From assembly GCF_019740335.1 (NCBI RefSeq), contig NZ_JAHXZS010000001.1:744001-808000 (forward strand): a stretch of 64,000 nt of DNA, read 5' to 3'. The notes under the pieces were generated by a model, which was not told the DNA's origin, did not search any database, and saw only the letters and a list, made by a program, of their open reading frames with translations. Positions 1-10,000 of the stretch are shown here, piece by piece; position 1 is the stretch's first letter; each line of letters begins with the position of its first letter. Origin of the DNA: Alteraquisediminimonas sediminicola. GTDB taxonomy: Bacteria; Pseudomonadota; Alphaproteobacteria; Sphingomonadales; Sphingomonadaceae. The position numbers and the translations under genes were made by a program.

Positions 1-1
1 G

Positions 2-694
2 TCGCCAACGAGTATCGGAGGCCAAGCTGCCGTACATGCGGGACTGCGGTCCTACATGCTGTCTGTCTATAATTACATGGCGTCTGGCGTATTGCTGACC
101 GGCCTTGTCGCGATGTTGTTCGCGAACAGCACCATCGGTCAAAATATCCTGACGCATGGCGGCGCATTGCGCTGGCTGATCATCCTTGCCCCGCTGGGTC
201 TGGTAATGTGGCTCGGCATGGGCATCAACCGCATGTCGGAAAACACCGCCAAGACGATCTTCTGGGTCTATGCGACGTTGATGGGCCTTTCGATGGCGAC
301 GGTATTCCTGATCTATACGCGGGAATCGATCGCCACGACCTTCTTCGCCACCGCTGCGGCCTTCGCAAGTCTGAGCCTTTATGGCTATACCACGAAAAAG
401 GATCTGTCGGGCTTCGGCACCTTCCTGATCATGGGCCTTGTCGGCCTGCTGGTCGCGAGCCTGCTCAACATCTTCTTCCAGTCGAGCACAATGTCGCTGG
501 TCATCAGCTTCATCGGCGTGCTGTTGTTTGCCGGTTTGACCGCCTATGACACACAGAAGATCAAGAGCATGTACTTCATGGTGCAAGGCTCGGATTTCCT
601 CGGCAAGGCCGTGGTGATGGGTGCACTGACCTTGTATCTGGACTTCATCAACATGTTCCAGTTCCTGCTCAGCTTCCTTGGCAATCGCGAATAG
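2..694 (+). CDS. Bax inhibitor-1 (BI-1)/YccA family membrane protein, 5' end outside window
   Basis: The reading frame is already open at base 2 and continues to the TAG at 692-694, so the gene begins upstream of the window; the ATG at 56 is internal. About 230 residues are visible. The segment just before and after M19 (LRSYMLSVYNYM) is the typical entry to TM1 of the BI-1/YbhL-YccA family. About seven hydrophobic segments follow. The C-terminal part reads AYDTQKIKSMY, the conserved family signature between the last two helices. Family members are inner-membrane proteins, some shown to be pH-sensitive calcium leak channels; the bacterial role is poorly defined. A strong intrinsic terminator follows. 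Confidence 0.9.
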   Translation, partial: SPTSIGGQAAVHAGLRSYMLSVYNYMASGVLLTGLVAMLFANSTIGQNILTHGGALRWLIILAPLGLVMWLGMGINRMSENTAKTIFWVYATLMGLSMATVFLIYTRESIATTFFATAAAFASLSLYGYTTKKDLSGFGTFLIMGLVGLLVASLLNIFFQSSTMSLVISFIGVLLFAGLTAYDTQKIKSMYFMVQGSDFLGKAVVMGALTLYLDFINMFQFLLSFLGNRE

Positions 695-720
695 TCGCGC
701 ACGTCATCATTGAACATTTA

Positions 721-752
721 GGCCCGGACGGCAGGATCGTCCGGGCCTTTTT
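721..752 (+). terminator. Intrinsic terminator after the BI-1 family gene
   Basis: A perfect 9-bp stem GGCCCGGAC (721-729) / GTCCGGGCC (739-747) with a 9-nt loop is followed directly by five T. It sits 27 nt after the stop codon at 694. Confidence 0.9.
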
Positions 753-839
753 CTTGGCTGACGCCCTATGATTTCCCAAGCCAGCCGAGATGCGATAGAA
801 TGCGCGAAACAAGCGCTTACCCCCTCTTCACACAGGTAA

Positions 840-1454
840 TTGTCGTTGACGAAATCCGCTTTCTCCTTGCTGCTGCCGCTCTTGTGCGCAGGTCTGTGCA
901 TCGTCGCGCTGCCGGGCCATGCTGCCGTCGTAAAGCCGGCCCCTGCCCCCTCGGCCAAGCCGGGTGATCTCATCAGCGGCAATGATGTCGAGGCGATTGC
1001 CGCACTGCTACGCGAGGCGGGCTTCAAGGCGCAAATCAAGTCAAATCCGGATGGCATCCGCTATATCGACAGCGCCGCCAATGGCGTGTTCTTCACCCTC
1101 AGCTTCAGCGATTGCGACCTCAACAATGGCTGCGCCAGCCTACGCTTTCTCGCATGGTGGGAACGCCCGAACGGTTTCACCACCAATGAATCGAACGAAT
1201 GGAACGCGCATTACAAGCTCGCCCGCGCGGCAATTGATGGGGATGGCGACCTCATCCTCGATTATTATCTCTCGCTGAAAGGCGGGGTGCGGCGCGAAAA
1301 TTTTCTCGATGCGTTTGATTGGTGGAGCCTGTTGCTCGTCGATTTCCGTCAATTCATGGACGACAAAGCTGCCGCCAGCGCCAAATCCAAGGCCGAAAGC
1401 GGTAAGCAAAGCGACACCGGCCCGGATGCCAATGATGAAGGGCGCAGTGGTTGA
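840..1454 (+). CDS. YbjN domain-containing secreted or periplasmic protein
   Basis: The product is about 204 residues. It has a signal peptide (hydrophobic residues 8-25, likely cleaved near GHAA), then a compact domain from residue about 45 to 165. That domain begins DVEAIAALLREAGFKAQI and contains a Cys pair in SDCDLNNGC, a layout I associate with YbjN/type III secretion chaperone-like domains. The tail is low-complexity and charged (KAAASAKSKAESGKQ). Both candidate starts are TTG, at 840 and 846; an AGG at 833-835 fits 846 slightly better. The role is unknown. It lies 75 bp upstream of hemB on the same strand, without an obvious terminator between them. Confidence 0.7.
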   Translation: MSLTKSAFSLLLPLLCAGLCIVALPGHAAVVKPAPAPSAKPGDLISGNDVEAIAALLREAGFKAQIKSNPDGIRYIDSAANGVFFTLSFSDCDLNNGCASLRFLAWWERPNGFTTNESNEWNAHYKLARAAIDGDGDLILDYYLSLKGGVRRENFLDAFDWWSLLLVDFRQFMDDKAAASAKSKAESGKQSDTGPDANDEGRSG

Positions 1455-1529
1455 AGGGGTGTTTTCGGGTCTTTAACTCTCGCGCCTGCGGGCGTAGTGC
1501 GGTTCCCAGCTTAGAGCTATGAAAGACGA

Positions 1530-2525
1530 ATGATGACCATTGCCTCCTTCCCCGCCATCCGCCTGCGCCGGACTCGCGCCACGGGCTGGAGCCGCGCCCT
1601 GCATCGCGAGACGTTTCTCGATCCGGCGAATTTCATCTGGCCGTTGTTCGTTACCCAAGGCAAGCAAGTGGAAGAGCCGATTGCAGCCCTGCCCGGCGTA
1701 TCGCGCTGGTCGGTCGATCTGCTGGTCGCGCGCGCGCGCGAGGCCCAATCGCTTGGCATTGCGTGCCTTGCCCTGTTTCCCAATACACAAGCCGAACGGC
1801 GCAGCGAGGACGGGCGCGAGGCGCTCAACCCCGACAATCTGATGTGTCAGGCGATCCGCGCGATCAAGGACGCGGTGCCGGACATCGGCGTGCTGACCGA
1901 TGTCGCGCTCGATCCATATACCAGCCATGGTCAGGATGGGCTGATCAATGAAGCTGGCTATGTGTTGAACGATGCGACCAGCGAGATGCTGGTGGCACAA
2001 TCGCTCAATCAGGCCAATGCCGGGGCGGATATCATCGCGCCGAGCGACATGATGGATGGCCGCATCGGCGCGATCCGTAACGCGCTGGAGGCTGATGGCC
2101 ATGCCAATATCCAGATCATGGCCTATGCCGCCAAATATGCGAGCGCCTTTTACGGCCCGTTCCGCGATGCGGTCGGTTCGCGCGGCCTGCTGAAGGGCGA
2201 TAAAAAGGGCTATCAAATGGACCCGGCCAATGCCGAAGAGGCCCTGCGCGAGGTCGCGCTCGATCTGGCCGAGGGCGCAGACAGCGTGATGGTGAAGCCC
2301 GGCCTGCCCTATCTCGACATTATTCGCCGGGTGAAAGACCGTTTTGAAGTGCCGGTATTTGCATATCAGGTCTCCGGCGAATATGCGATGATCGAACATG
2401 CCGCTGCGGCTGGCGCTGGCGACAGGGATGCATTGATCCTTGAAACGCTGACCAGCTTTCGCCGGGCGGGCTGCTCCGGTATTCTTACCTATCACGCCGC
2501 GGATGCGGCACGTCTTATCGGCTGA
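1530..2525 (+). CDS. hemB: Porphobilinogen synthase (delta-aminolevulinic acid dehydratase)
   Basis: Condenses two 5-aminolevulinate molecules to porphobilinogen, the second common step of tetrapyrrole synthesis, in the cytoplasm. The 331-residue length fits the family. The two Schiff-base lysines are visible: K202 in AYAAKYAS and K256 in VMVKPGLPYLD. The loop at about residues 124-137 (DVALDPYTSHGQDG) has Asp where zinc-type enzymes carry Cys, so this is the Mg-dependent, zinc-independent alphaproteobacterial type. The start could be either of two adjacent ATGs (1530 or 1533). A gamma-carbonic-anhydrase-like gene follows after 17 bp, so they are probably cotranscribed. Confidence 0.97.
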   Translation: MMTIASFPAIRLRRTRATGWSRALHRETFLDPANFIWPLFVTQGKQVEEPIAALPGVSRWSVDLLVARAREAQSLGIACLALFPNTQAERRSEDGREALNPDNLMCQAIRAIKDAVPDIGVLTDVALDPYTSHGQDGLINEAGYVLNDATSEMLVAQSLNQANAGADIIAPSDMMDGRIGAIRNALEADGHANIQIMAYAAKYASAFYGPFRDAVGSRGLLKGDKKGYQMDPANAEEALREVALDLAEGADSVMVKPGLPYLDIIRRVKDRFEVPVFAYQVSGEYAMIEHAAAAGAGDRDALILETLTSFRRAGCSGILTYHAADAARLIG

Positions 2526-2542
2526 CTGGAAGTTCCTCGAAA

Positions 2543-3097
2543 ATGTACAAAGATGTGACGATTATCCCGCTGAATGGCAAAACCCCGCGCATTCACCCTT
2601 CGGCCTTTATCGCGCCGGGTTGCCGGATCATCGGCGATGTCGAAATCGGCCCGGATGTCAGCATCTGGTATAATTGCGTCATTCGCGCCGATGTGAATCA
2701 CGTCGTGATCGGCGCGCGAACCAATGTGCAGGATGGTTCGGTCATCCATTGCGATTCGCCTTATGATGGCATGCCGGACGGTTGCCCGACGATTATCGGT
2801 GAAGATTGCCTGATAGGCCATCTGGCGATGGTTCATGGCACGACTATGGATAATCACGCCTTTGTGGGCCTGAGCGCAACCGTGATGAACGGTTGTCACA
2901 TCGAATCGGACGGCATGGTCGCCGCAGGCGCGATCCTGACCCCCGGCAAGCGCGTGGGCGCGGGCCAGATGTGGGTGGGCCGCCCCGCGAAATTCGTGCG
3001 CGACCTGTCGCCCGAAGACATTGCCGACCATCGCCAAGGCGTCGTAAATTACGTGGAAAATGGCCGCGCACATAAGGCAGCTGTCGACGCGCTGTAA
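2543..3097 (+). CDS. Gamma-carbonic anhydrase-like left-handed beta-helix protein
   Basis: This 184-residue protein has hexapeptide repeats throughout (IIGDVEIGPDVSIW, VVIGARTNVQDGSVIH), the left-handed beta-helix of the gamma-CA/YrdA/PaaY family. The metal-binding His set is present: H in VIHCD, then GHLAMVHG, which provides the further two. Relatives range from active carbonic anhydrases to structural subunits and acyl-CoA-associated proteins, so activity cannot be asserted. The gene directly follows hemB (17-bp gap) and is probably in its operon. A GC-rich dyad lies just after its stop. Confidence 0.9.
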   Translation: MYKDVTIIPLNGKTPRIHPSAFIAPGCRIIGDVEIGPDVSIWYNCVIRADVNHVVIGARTNVQDGSVIHCDSPYDGMPDGCPTIIGEDCLIGHLAMVHGTTMDNHAFVGLSATVMNGCHIESDGMVAAGAILTPGKRVGAGQMWVGRPAKFVRDLSPEDIADHRQGVVNYVENGRAHKAAVDAL

Positions 3098-3104
3098 TCG
3101 GCAG

Positions 3105-3134
3105 GGGGCCTGTGCCGTTATCGGTACAGGCCCC
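3105..3134. terminator. GC-rich inverted repeat between convergent genes
   Basis: GGGGCCTGTGCCG (3105-3117) pairs with CGGTACAGGCCCC (3122-3134) with one mismatch and a 4-nt loop. It separates the gamma-CA gene from the convergent merR-type gene. Neither side has a T run, so intrinsic termination would be weak. Confidence 0.5.
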
Positions 3135-3151
3135 GCTGGCTGAGGACGAAA

Positions 3152-3568
3152 TTACAGCAGGCGGGCCGGACTGTTCGGCAGATCGCCCTCCAAGGCGCGG
3201 CACAGCCTGTCGCGCACCGCCCGCAATGCGGACAGATCAAGCGCTGGAGCCGGAGCCGACGTAGGCACGGGCGCAATGACGACCGGCGCACTTGGCGCAA
3301 CCTTCACAGGCGCCTCAACATCGCCCACATCTTTGGATGCGAGCGCCTGTTGCGCGCCCTTGACCGTAAAGCCGTCGCGATTGAGCAATTGATGGATGCG
3401 ATGGGCAAGCGCCACATCCGCAGGCCGGTAATAACGACGATTACCGGCGCGCGTCAGCGGACGGAGCTGCGGAAAACGCGTCTCCCAATAGCGCAGGATA
3501 TGCTGGGCCACGCCCAGTTCCTCCGCCAGTTCGCTGATCGTCCGCAATGCGGTGTCGGATTTACTCAC
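3152..3568 (-). CDS. MerR family transcriptional regulator
   Basis: The product has 138 residues. An N-terminal winged helix-turn-helix of MerR type is clear (residues about 9-75): RTISELAEELGVAQHILRYWETRF, here followed by a wing RAGNRRYYRPADV. The rest is an Ala/Pro/Val-rich linker and a short helical end; there is no recognisable ligand or metal domain and no Cys cluster. It lies 40 bp downstream of ihfA on the same strand, a conserved alphaproteobacterial arrangement, so cotranscription with ihfA is likely. Its target is unknown. Confidence 0.92.
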   Translation of the reverse strand: MSKSDTALRTISELAEELGVAQHILRYWETRFPQLRPLTRAGNRRYYRPADVALAHRIHQLLNRDGFTVKGAQQALASKDVGDVEAPVKVAPSAPVVIAPVPTSAPAPALDLSALRAVRDRLCRALEGDLPNSPARLL

Positions 3569-3608
3569 GCTGTCAGGCTCAATCGCGCAGGGGTATTGAA
3601 CGTAATGT

Positions 3609-3908
3609 TCAATTGCCCTTGATGATCGTTTCGCGGGCCATCTGGCTGGCGCGGAACGTCAGCACGCGGCGCGGCGTGATCGGCACTTCAACCCCGGTCT
3701 TGGGATTGCGACCGATGCGTTCTTTCTTGTCGCGGAGCAGGAAGCTACCGAAGCCCGACAACTTGACATTTTCGCCACGCACCAGCGCGTCGGTGACATT
3801 GTCCAATACCTGATCCAGCAATGCAGCGGATTCAGCCTTGGACAGCCCGATTTCCTGATTCAGCCGCTCGGCGATATCGGCACGGGTCAATGTTCCTGTG
3901 TTGGGCAT
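3609..3908 (-). CDS. ihfA: Integration host factor subunit alpha
   Basis: A 99-residue DNA-bending protein of the HU/IHF superfamily; IHF-alpha pairs with IHF-beta and bends DNA sharply in replication, recombination and sigma-54 transcription. It starts [17 protein letters not shown] and carries the arm motif [16 protein letters not shown] with the intercalating proline. The frame is open upstream to 4037, but the ATG at 3908 is chosen because a GGAGGAG Shine-Dalgarno lies 5 nt before it (3914-3922) and because 99 residues is the family length. The upstream leader carries a direct repeat and a candidate promoter (listed separately), so it can be transcribed independently of fabH. Confidence 0.96.
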   Translation of the reverse strand: MPNTGTLTRADIAERLNQEIGLSKAESAALLDQVLDNVTDALVRGENVKLSGFGSFLLRDKKERIGRNPKTGVEVPITPRRVLTFRASQMARETIIKGN

Positions 3909-3949
3909 TAAAGCTCTCCTCCAAGAGTGTTTTTCGAATGCGGTGGTAA

Positions 3950-4039
3950 CACCGAATGACTCGGAAAACACGGCATATAAAAGAATGTAGGCGCGTAAGA
4001 TGGCAGCACCGAATGACTCGGGAAACGCGGCACACAAAT
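3950..4039. repeat. Imperfect direct repeat in the ihfA leader
   Basis: Two copies of a 32-33-nt element, at 3950-3981 and 4007-4039, share an identical CACCGAATGACTCGG core and differ at only a few later positions; the period is 57 nt. On the ihfA (minus) strand each contains a mini-hairpin CCGA-GTCAT-TCGG. Both lie between the candidate ihfA promoter and its ribosome binding site, so they would be part of the mRNA leader. Confidence 0.8.
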
Positions 4040-4058
4040 TTACTCGACATTACCGACT

Positions 4059-4086
4059 ATTATCTGAAAATTTGTCGCAAGAGCAA
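4059..4086 (-). promoter_or_regulatory. Candidate sigma-70-type promoter for ihfA
   Basis: On the minus strand TTGCTC (4086-4081), a 16-bp spacer, and GATAAT (4064-4059) form a reasonable -35/-10 pair. Transcription would start near 4052, giving a leader of roughly 140 nt that holds both repeat copies. Inferred from sequence only. Confidence 0.45.
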
Positions 4087-4142
4087 CCGTTGAATCAGCA
4101 ACCTAAGCGAGATTTCAGGCGGTTAACCGTTAAATGGGCGTT

Positions 4143-5108
4143 TTAGTAACGCAGCAGGCACGCGCCCCAAGTAAAACCACCACCCATGGCCTCCAGCATC
4201 ACCAGATCGCCACGCTTGATCCGACCATCGCGCACCGCGACATCGAGCGCCAACGGCACCGATGCCGCCGAGGTGTTGGCATGTTCATCGACCGTGATCA
4301 CTACCTTTTCCGGCGGCAGGCCGAATTTGCGGGCGGTGGCATCAAGAATGCGGCGATTCGCCTGATGCGGTACGACCCAATCGAGATCGGATGCGGCAAC
4401 GCCCGCCATATCGAGCACTTCCTGCAAGACGCTGGCGAGGTTGGTGACTGCATGGCGGAACACTTCCTGTCCCTTCATCCGCAGCTTGCCAACCTGATCG
4501 CCGGTCGAAGGCCCACCATCGACATAGAGCAATTCATTATGACGGCCATCGGCATGCAGCTTGGAGGCGAGAATGCCGCGATCGCCCGCATTTGGATCGG
4601 CATGCAGCACAACCGCGCCCGCGCCATCGCCGAACAACACGCAGGTCGTGCGGTCTTCCCAATCAAGAATGCGGCTGAAGGTTTCGGCACCGATCACCAA
4701 CGCATATTCGGCAGCGCCCGTCTTCAACATCGCATCGGCGACGGTGATGGCGTACAGAAAGCCGGAGCACACCGCCGCGACATCGAATGCCACGCAATCA
4801 TTGATGCCAAGCGCGGCCTGCACTTTGGTGGCGCTGGCCGGGAAGGTCTGATCCGGGGTCGCGGTGGCGAGAATGATCAGGCCGATCTTCGACGCATCAA
4901 TGCCGGCGGCGGCAATCGCCGCGCGGGCGGCATCGGTGCCAAGCGTGCTGGTGGTTTCGCCCTCACCCGCCAGATAGCGGGCGGTAATGCCAGTGCGGCC
5001 ACGAATCCATTCGTCAGAGGTTTCGATCCGGCTGGCCAGTTGTTCGTTGGAGACGCGTTCTTTCGGCAGGGCCGAGCCAGTACCAATAATCACGGACTTA
5101 ACGCTCAT
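4143..5108 (-). CDS. fabH: Beta-ketoacyl-ACP synthase III
   Basis: Starts fatty acid synthesis by condensing acetyl-CoA with malonyl-ACP. At 321 residues it has the standard thiolase-fold length and a complete Cys-His-Asn triad: C114 in [11 protein letters not shown]248 in PHQANRRI and N278 in HANTSAAS. The start overlaps the end of plsX by 4 bp (5105-5108), indicating translational coupling within rpmF-plsX-fabH. About 230 bp separate it from ihfA downstream. Confidence 0.97.
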   Translation of the reverse strand: MSVKSVIIGTGSALPKERVSNEQLASRIETSDEWIRGRTGITARYLAGEGETTSTLGTDAARAAIAAAGIDASKIGLIILATATPDQTFPASATKVQAALGINDCVAFDVAAVCSGFLYAITVADAMLKTGAAEYALVIGAETFSRILDWEDRTTCVLFGDGAGAVVLHADPNAGDRGILASKLHADGRHNELLYVDGGPSTGDQVGKLRMKGQEVFRHAVTNLASVLQEVLDMAGVAASDLDWVVPHQANRRILDATARKFGLPPEKVVITVDEHANTSAASVPLALDVAVRDGRIKRGDLVMLEAMGGGFTWGACLLRY

Positions 5109-6160
5109 CCGGCAACCTCCTCACCCTTGTGATGCGCCCGGAAATTGTCGAGATCTTCCGTGATCTTGCGGGTCAATTCATGATCAATCAGCTTTGCCGC
5201 CACCTGGATCGCATTGGCGACCCCACGGGCATTGGCGCTGCCATGGCTTTTGACGACGAGGCCGTTCAGGCCGAGAAACACGCCGCCATTGTGATTATTC
5301 GGATCGAGATGATGCCGCAGCAAATCCGTCGCCGGGCGCGAAATCAGGAAACCGAGCTTGGACCGGATCGAGCTGGTGAACGCGCGTTTCAGCAGATCGG
5401 TCACGAATCGTGCGGTGCCTTCCAGCGTCTTGAGTGCGATATTGCCGGAAAAGCCGTCGGTCACGACGACATCGACCAGCCCGCGTGAAATCTTATCGCC
5501 TTCGATATAGCCGGTAAATTCCATCGGCAGATATTTGGCATCGCGCAAAAGGGTCGCCGCCTCTTTCACGGCATCGGTGCCTTTGAGCTCCTCGGTCCCG
5601 ATATTGAGCAGCGCCACGCGGGGCCGTTCAAGCTCAAGGACGGAACGCACATAAGCCGCACCCATCACAGCGAACTGGATAAGATTGCGGGTATCGCATT
5701 CGGTATTGGCGCCAAGGTCGAGCATGACCATGTCATTTTCGCCCAGCGTCGGCAGCAAGGCCGCGATGGCCGGACGATCAATGCCCGGCATGGTCCTGAG
5801 CGCGAGCTTCGAGATCGCCATCAGCGCCCCGGTGTTGCCACCGGAAATCGCCGCCTGCGCCATGCCCGTCTTCACGGCATCGACCGTTTGGCCCATGGAC
5901 GTCGTTTTGACACGACGGATCGCCTGACTGGGTTTGTCGTCGCCGGTAATCACTTCCGGGCAATGAACGACGTCAAACCGGGCCATGTCCGCACCAAGTG
6001 CGGACAATTCTGCCCGGATCGCCGTTTCATCGCCGAAAAGCAGAAAATCTACGCCGGGAATTTGCTCCTGCGACATGACGGCTCCCGCCACCATAACCGC
6101 AGGCCCTACATCACCGCCCATCGCATCAATAGCGATTCGCGGTTTGCCCCCGTTCGTCAT
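5105..6160 (-). CDS. plsX: Phosphate acyltransferase PlsX
   Basis: Makes acyl-phosphate from acyl-ACP for PlsY, feeding glycerophospholipid synthesis; it is a peripheral cytoplasmic enzyme. The 351 residues begin with the family signature [12 protein letters not shown], followed by [12 protein letters not shown] and [10 protein letters not shown] typical of PlsX. Length and order are normal. It lies 17 bp downstream of rpmF and overlaps fabH by 4 bp, the classic rpmF-plsX-fabH arrangement linking ribosome and membrane synthesis. Confidence 0.97.
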   Translation of the reverse strand: MTNGGKPRIAIDAMGGDVGPAVMVAGAVMSQEQIPGVDFLLFGDETAIRAELSALGADMARFDVVHCPEVITGDDKPSQAIRRVKTTSMGQTVDAVKTGMAQAAISGGNTGALMAISKLALRTMPGIDRPAIAALLPTLGENDMVMLDLGANTECDTRNLIQFAVMGAAYVRSVLELERPRVALLNIGTEELKGTDAVKEAATLLRDAKYLPMEFTGYIEGDKISRGLVDVVVTDGFSGNIALKTLEGTARFVTDLLKRAFTSSIRSKLGFLISRPATDLLRHHLDPNNHNGGVFLGLNGLVVKSHGSANARGVANAIQVAAKLIDHELTRKITEDLDNFRAHHKGEEVAG

Positions 6161-6177
6161 GACTTCCCTTTCGAGGC

Positions 6178-6357
6178 TCAGGCCTCGACCGAGACGACTT
6201 CGCGCCCATTATAGTGACCGCAAGCGCTGCACAGATTGTGCGGACGCTTGAGTTCACCACAATTCGGGCATTCCTGAAACGCATCAGGGGTCAGCGCGTG
6301 GTGGCTGCGACGCATGTTGCGACGTGAAGGTGAAGTTTTTCTTTTTGGGACGGCCAT
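6178..6357 (-). CDS. rpmF: 50S ribosomal protein L32
   Basis: A 59-residue large-subunit protein. The sequence begins [20 protein letters not shown] and contains a zinc-ribbon pattern, CPNCG followed 12 residues later by CSACG. The frame is open to 6462, but the ATG at 6357 gives the canonical N-terminus and has an AGGTG about 7 nt upstream. It is the first gene of the rpmF-plsX-fabH unit; the 230 bp to the divergent MAPEG gene should hold promoters for both directions. Confidence 0.96.
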   Translation of the reverse strand: MAVPKRKTSPSRRNMRRSHHALTPDAFQECPNCGELKRPHNLCSACGHYNGREVVSVEA

Positions 6358-6587
6358 GTCCGCACCTATTCCATTCAAATCAAGGTTGCAGCAACAAGAG
6401 TGAGGTAGATCCGGCCCGTCAGCCCTATGGCTGCGGCCCGATTCCGGCCTCGCTCGTTGCAAGAGCCGCGCCTATACCCCATCCTGAAAATCTTGCAAGT
6501 ATGATGATGAGATGGCAGCACACGAGCCGCGTGCAAGACGGCGGAGAAAAAGCCGCTCTTGAACATTTTGATAATGGGAAGCCTTAT

Positions 6588-7034
6588 ATGACGACTATCT
6601 TGCCGATCACCCTCACCATGGCGGGTGCCGCCGCGATCACGAATTTATGGCTTGCCTTTCGTTGCGGGCAGGTCCGGATGCAGGCGAAGATCGAATTGGG
6701 CGATGGCGGCAACATAGCGCTCACCCGCCGGATGCGGGCGCATGCCAATTTCAACGAATATACGCCGATTTTCCTGATCCTGCTTGGCCTGGTCGAGTTG
6801 GCATCCCCCGGCACCGCCGGGACCGTCTTATGGGCTGTTGGCGCCTTGTTCATCGCCAGCCGCGTCCTGCATGGCCTTGGCATGGACCGTGCCTATCCCA
6901 ACAAGCTACGGTCGGTCGGCATCATGCTGTCGTTCCTGCTGACGCTCGGCCTTGCGATCTATGCGGTATATCTGCCGCATGGCGCAGCAGGCACGATCAC
7001 CGCACAGGGCGATGAAGTCGTCCCCGCCGAATAA
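6588..7034 (+). CDS. MAPEG family membrane protein
   Basis: A 148-residue integral membrane protein with four hydrophobic helices. The family signature RMRAHANFNEYTPIFL lies between TM1 and TM2. MAPEG proteins include microsomal glutathione transferases and leukotriene synthases; bacterial members mostly lack tested substrates. The frame is open from 6324, but the ATG at 6588 puts TM1 at the N-terminus and has a GGGAA upstream. It is divergent from rpmF and convergent with mfd (8-bp gap). Confidence 0.88.
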   Translation: MTTILPITLTMAGAAAITNLWLAFRCGQVRMQAKIELGDGGNIALTRRMRAHANFNEYTPIFLILLGLVELASPGTAGTVLWAVGALFIASRVLHGLGMDRAYPNKLRSVGIMLSFLLTLGLAIYAVYLPHGAAGTITAQGDEVVPAE

Positions 7035-7042
7035 GGCATCAT

Positions 7043-10000
7043 TTATTTCGCGGACTTGCCGGCGCTGCTTTGACGGCTGATAATCTGGGCAAGTCCGCGC
7101 GATAGCTGCAACATGCCGTTCATCCGGCTTTCCGCCGTCGGCCAATTGCGCTGAATCACAAGCTTGCTATCGGGCCGTAATTTGGCCGTGCCTTTCAGCC
7201 GTTCGACATAGCTGATCAACCCCGGCAAATCCGCGAAACGATCCTGCCAGAAGTGGACAAGCGCCCCCTTCGGCCCAACATCGAGCTTGGCAATCCCGGC
7301 GATCTTGCAATTGAGCTTGGCCTCCATCACCATCACCAAATTCTGCGTGGCGGCGGGCAATGCGCCGAAGCGGTCGATCATTTCGGCGGCGAAGGATTCG
7401 ATCCCCGCGCGGTCTTCCACCTCGTTCAACCGGCGATACAGGCCCATCCGCAAATCAAGGTCGAGGACATATTCTTCCGGTATGAGAATCGGCGCATCGA
7501 CGGTGATCTGGGGCGAATATTTTTCCTCCGCCAGCGCCGCCGCAATGCCGCCTGCCCGTGCCGAGATAATCGCCTCTTCCAGCATCTGTTGATACAGTTC
7601 GAAACCAACTTCCTTGATATGGCCCGATTGCTCATCGCCCAACAAATTCCCCGCGCCGCGAATATCGAGATCATGGCTCGCGATCTGGAAACCCGCCCCC
7701 AGCGAATCGAGATTGGCCAGCACTTGCAGGCGTTTTTCCGCCGTGTCCGTCATCAAACGATTGGGCGCGGTGGTGAGATAGGCATAGGCGCGGGTCTTCG
7801 AACGCCCCACCCGGCCCCGGATCTGATATAATTGCGCAAGGCCGAACATATCGGCGCGATGCACAATCATCGTATTGGCGGATGGAATGTCGATCCCGCT
7901 TTCAATGATCGAGGTGGACAGCAACACATCATAACGCCGGTCGTAAAAGGCCGACATGCGCTCTTCGACCTCGCCCGCCGCCATCTGGCCATGGGCGACG
8001 ACATATTTGATCTCCGGCACTTCCTCGCGCAGATACCGCTCAATATCCGGCAGATCGGCCAGACGCGGCACGACGATGAAGCTCTGCCCGCCGCGATAAT
8101 GTTCACGCAGCAAAGCCTCGCGGATCACTATCGGGTCCCATGGCATGACATAGGTGCGGACCGCCAGACGATCGACCGGCGGGGTCTGGATCACCGACAA
8201 TTCACGCAGGCCCGACATCGCCATTTGCAACGTGCGCGGGATCGGCGTCGCGGTCAGCGTCAGCACATGGACATCAGCCTTCAGCGATTTCAGCTTTTCC
8301 TTATGGGTCACGCCGAACCGCTGTTCCTCATCGACGATGACAAGGCCGAGCCGCTTGAACTCGATCCCCTTGGCGAGCAACGCATGAGTGCCGATCACCA
8401 CATCGCAGGTGCCATCGGCCAGCGCGTCGCGCGTCGCCTTGGCCTCTGCCGCCGGGACCAATCGCGACAAGCGCCCGACTTTCAACGGGAAACCGGCGAA
8501 GCGTTCGGCGAAATTGGTGTAATGTTGCCGCGCGAGCAGGGTCGTCGGGCAGACCACGACCACCTGCTTGCCCGCCATCGCCGCGACAAATGCGCCGCGC
8601 AATGCGACCTCGGTCTTGCCAAAGCCGACATCGCCGCAGACCAGCCGATCCATCGGCTTGCCACTCGCCAGATCGGCAATGACATCGCCAATCGCGCGGT
8701 CCTGATCCTCGGTTTCGGGCCAAGGGAAACGATCGACAAAGGACGGATAGCCGCCGTGATCCGGTTCCATGATCGTGCCGGGGCGAAGGGCGCGTTCGGC
8801 GGCGGTTTTCATCAACTCACCCGCGATTTCGCGGATGCGCTCCTTCATCCGGGCCTTGCGCGCCTGCCATGCGACCCCGCCCAATTTATCGAGCTGCGCG
8901 TCCTCTTCGCCCGCGCCATAACGCGACAGCACATCGATATTTTCAACCGGGACATACAGCTTGTCCCCGCCTTGATAGCTGAGCGCGACGCAATCATGCG
9001 GCGATTGGCCGACTGGGATCGACATCAGCCCTTCATAACGGCCAATGCCATGATCCTGATGGACCACCAGATCGCCGGGGGTCAGCGTCGCCAGTTCATT
9101 CAAGAACGCATCCGCGCTCTTTTTGCGCTTGGTCCGGCGGATCAGCCGGTCACCGAGCATATCCTGTTCGGTCAGCACCGCCACATCGGGCGTGGTGAAC
9201 CCATGATCGAGCGGCAGCACCGCGAGCGCCGCACTCCCCGCATAAGCCGCGCCCAGCGCCGCTTGCCAATCCTCGCCCATCGGGGCCGCCGCCAGCCCAT
9301 GATCGGCGAGCAATCCGGCCAGACGTTCGCGTGAGCCGCGCGAATAGCTGGCGAGCACGACCTTGCGCCCTTCACGGCCAAGGGTGCGGATATGGGCGGC
9401 CACCGCCTCATAGACATTGACGCCCTGTGCGCGTTCCGGCGCGAAATCGCGCGCCTGATCGACGCCGAAGTCGATGACCTGCGGGCTTTCCGGCTCGTGA
9501 AACGGGGTCAGCAGATGGATAGTCTTCGACTCAACCGTCGCCGCCCATTCATCCGCGCTGAAATACAGGCTGTCGGGCTTTAGCGGGCGATAGCTGCCGG
9601 GATCGGCCTTTTGCGCGCGTTCGCGGTTGGCGTAATAATCGGCGACCGCCTCGAACCGCGCATCCGCCGCCCCGGCCACGCCGGAATCGCGCAGGATGAT
9701 GTCATTCGGCCCCAAATGATCGAACAGGCTTTCCAGCCGCTCTTCGAACAAAGGCAGCCAATGCTCCATCCCCGCCAGCCGTCGCCCGTCGCTGACCGCC
9801 TGATACAGCGGATCGCCGGTCGCGGTCGCGCCGAAGGTTTCGCGATAGCGGCCCCGGAACCGCTTGATGCTCTCTTCGTCCAGCAACGCCTCGGACGCGG
9901 GCAACAGGGTGAAGCCATCGACCCGACCAATACTGCGCTGGTCTTGCGGATCGAACTGGCGCACGCTTTCGATTTCATCGCCGAAAAAGTCGAGGCGCAG

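Noticed and set aside
3909-4037. N-terminal extension of ihfA by 43 residues
   Set aside because: The Shine-Dalgarno at 3914-3922 and family length fix the start at 3908; the extension comes from the leader repeat.
3121-4131. CtrA-type box TTAA-N3-TTAA at about 4121-4131
   Set aside because: CtrA sites need TTAA-N7-TTAA; the spacing here is three bases.
7832-9334. Long (500-codon) plus-strand open frame opposite mfd, with similar ones opposite recG (11646-12884), glnD (20287-21753) and guaA (48342-49604)
   Set aside because: They mirror clear genes on the other strand, follow the codon bias of the high-GC antisense frame and show no domain, signal or ribosome binding site.
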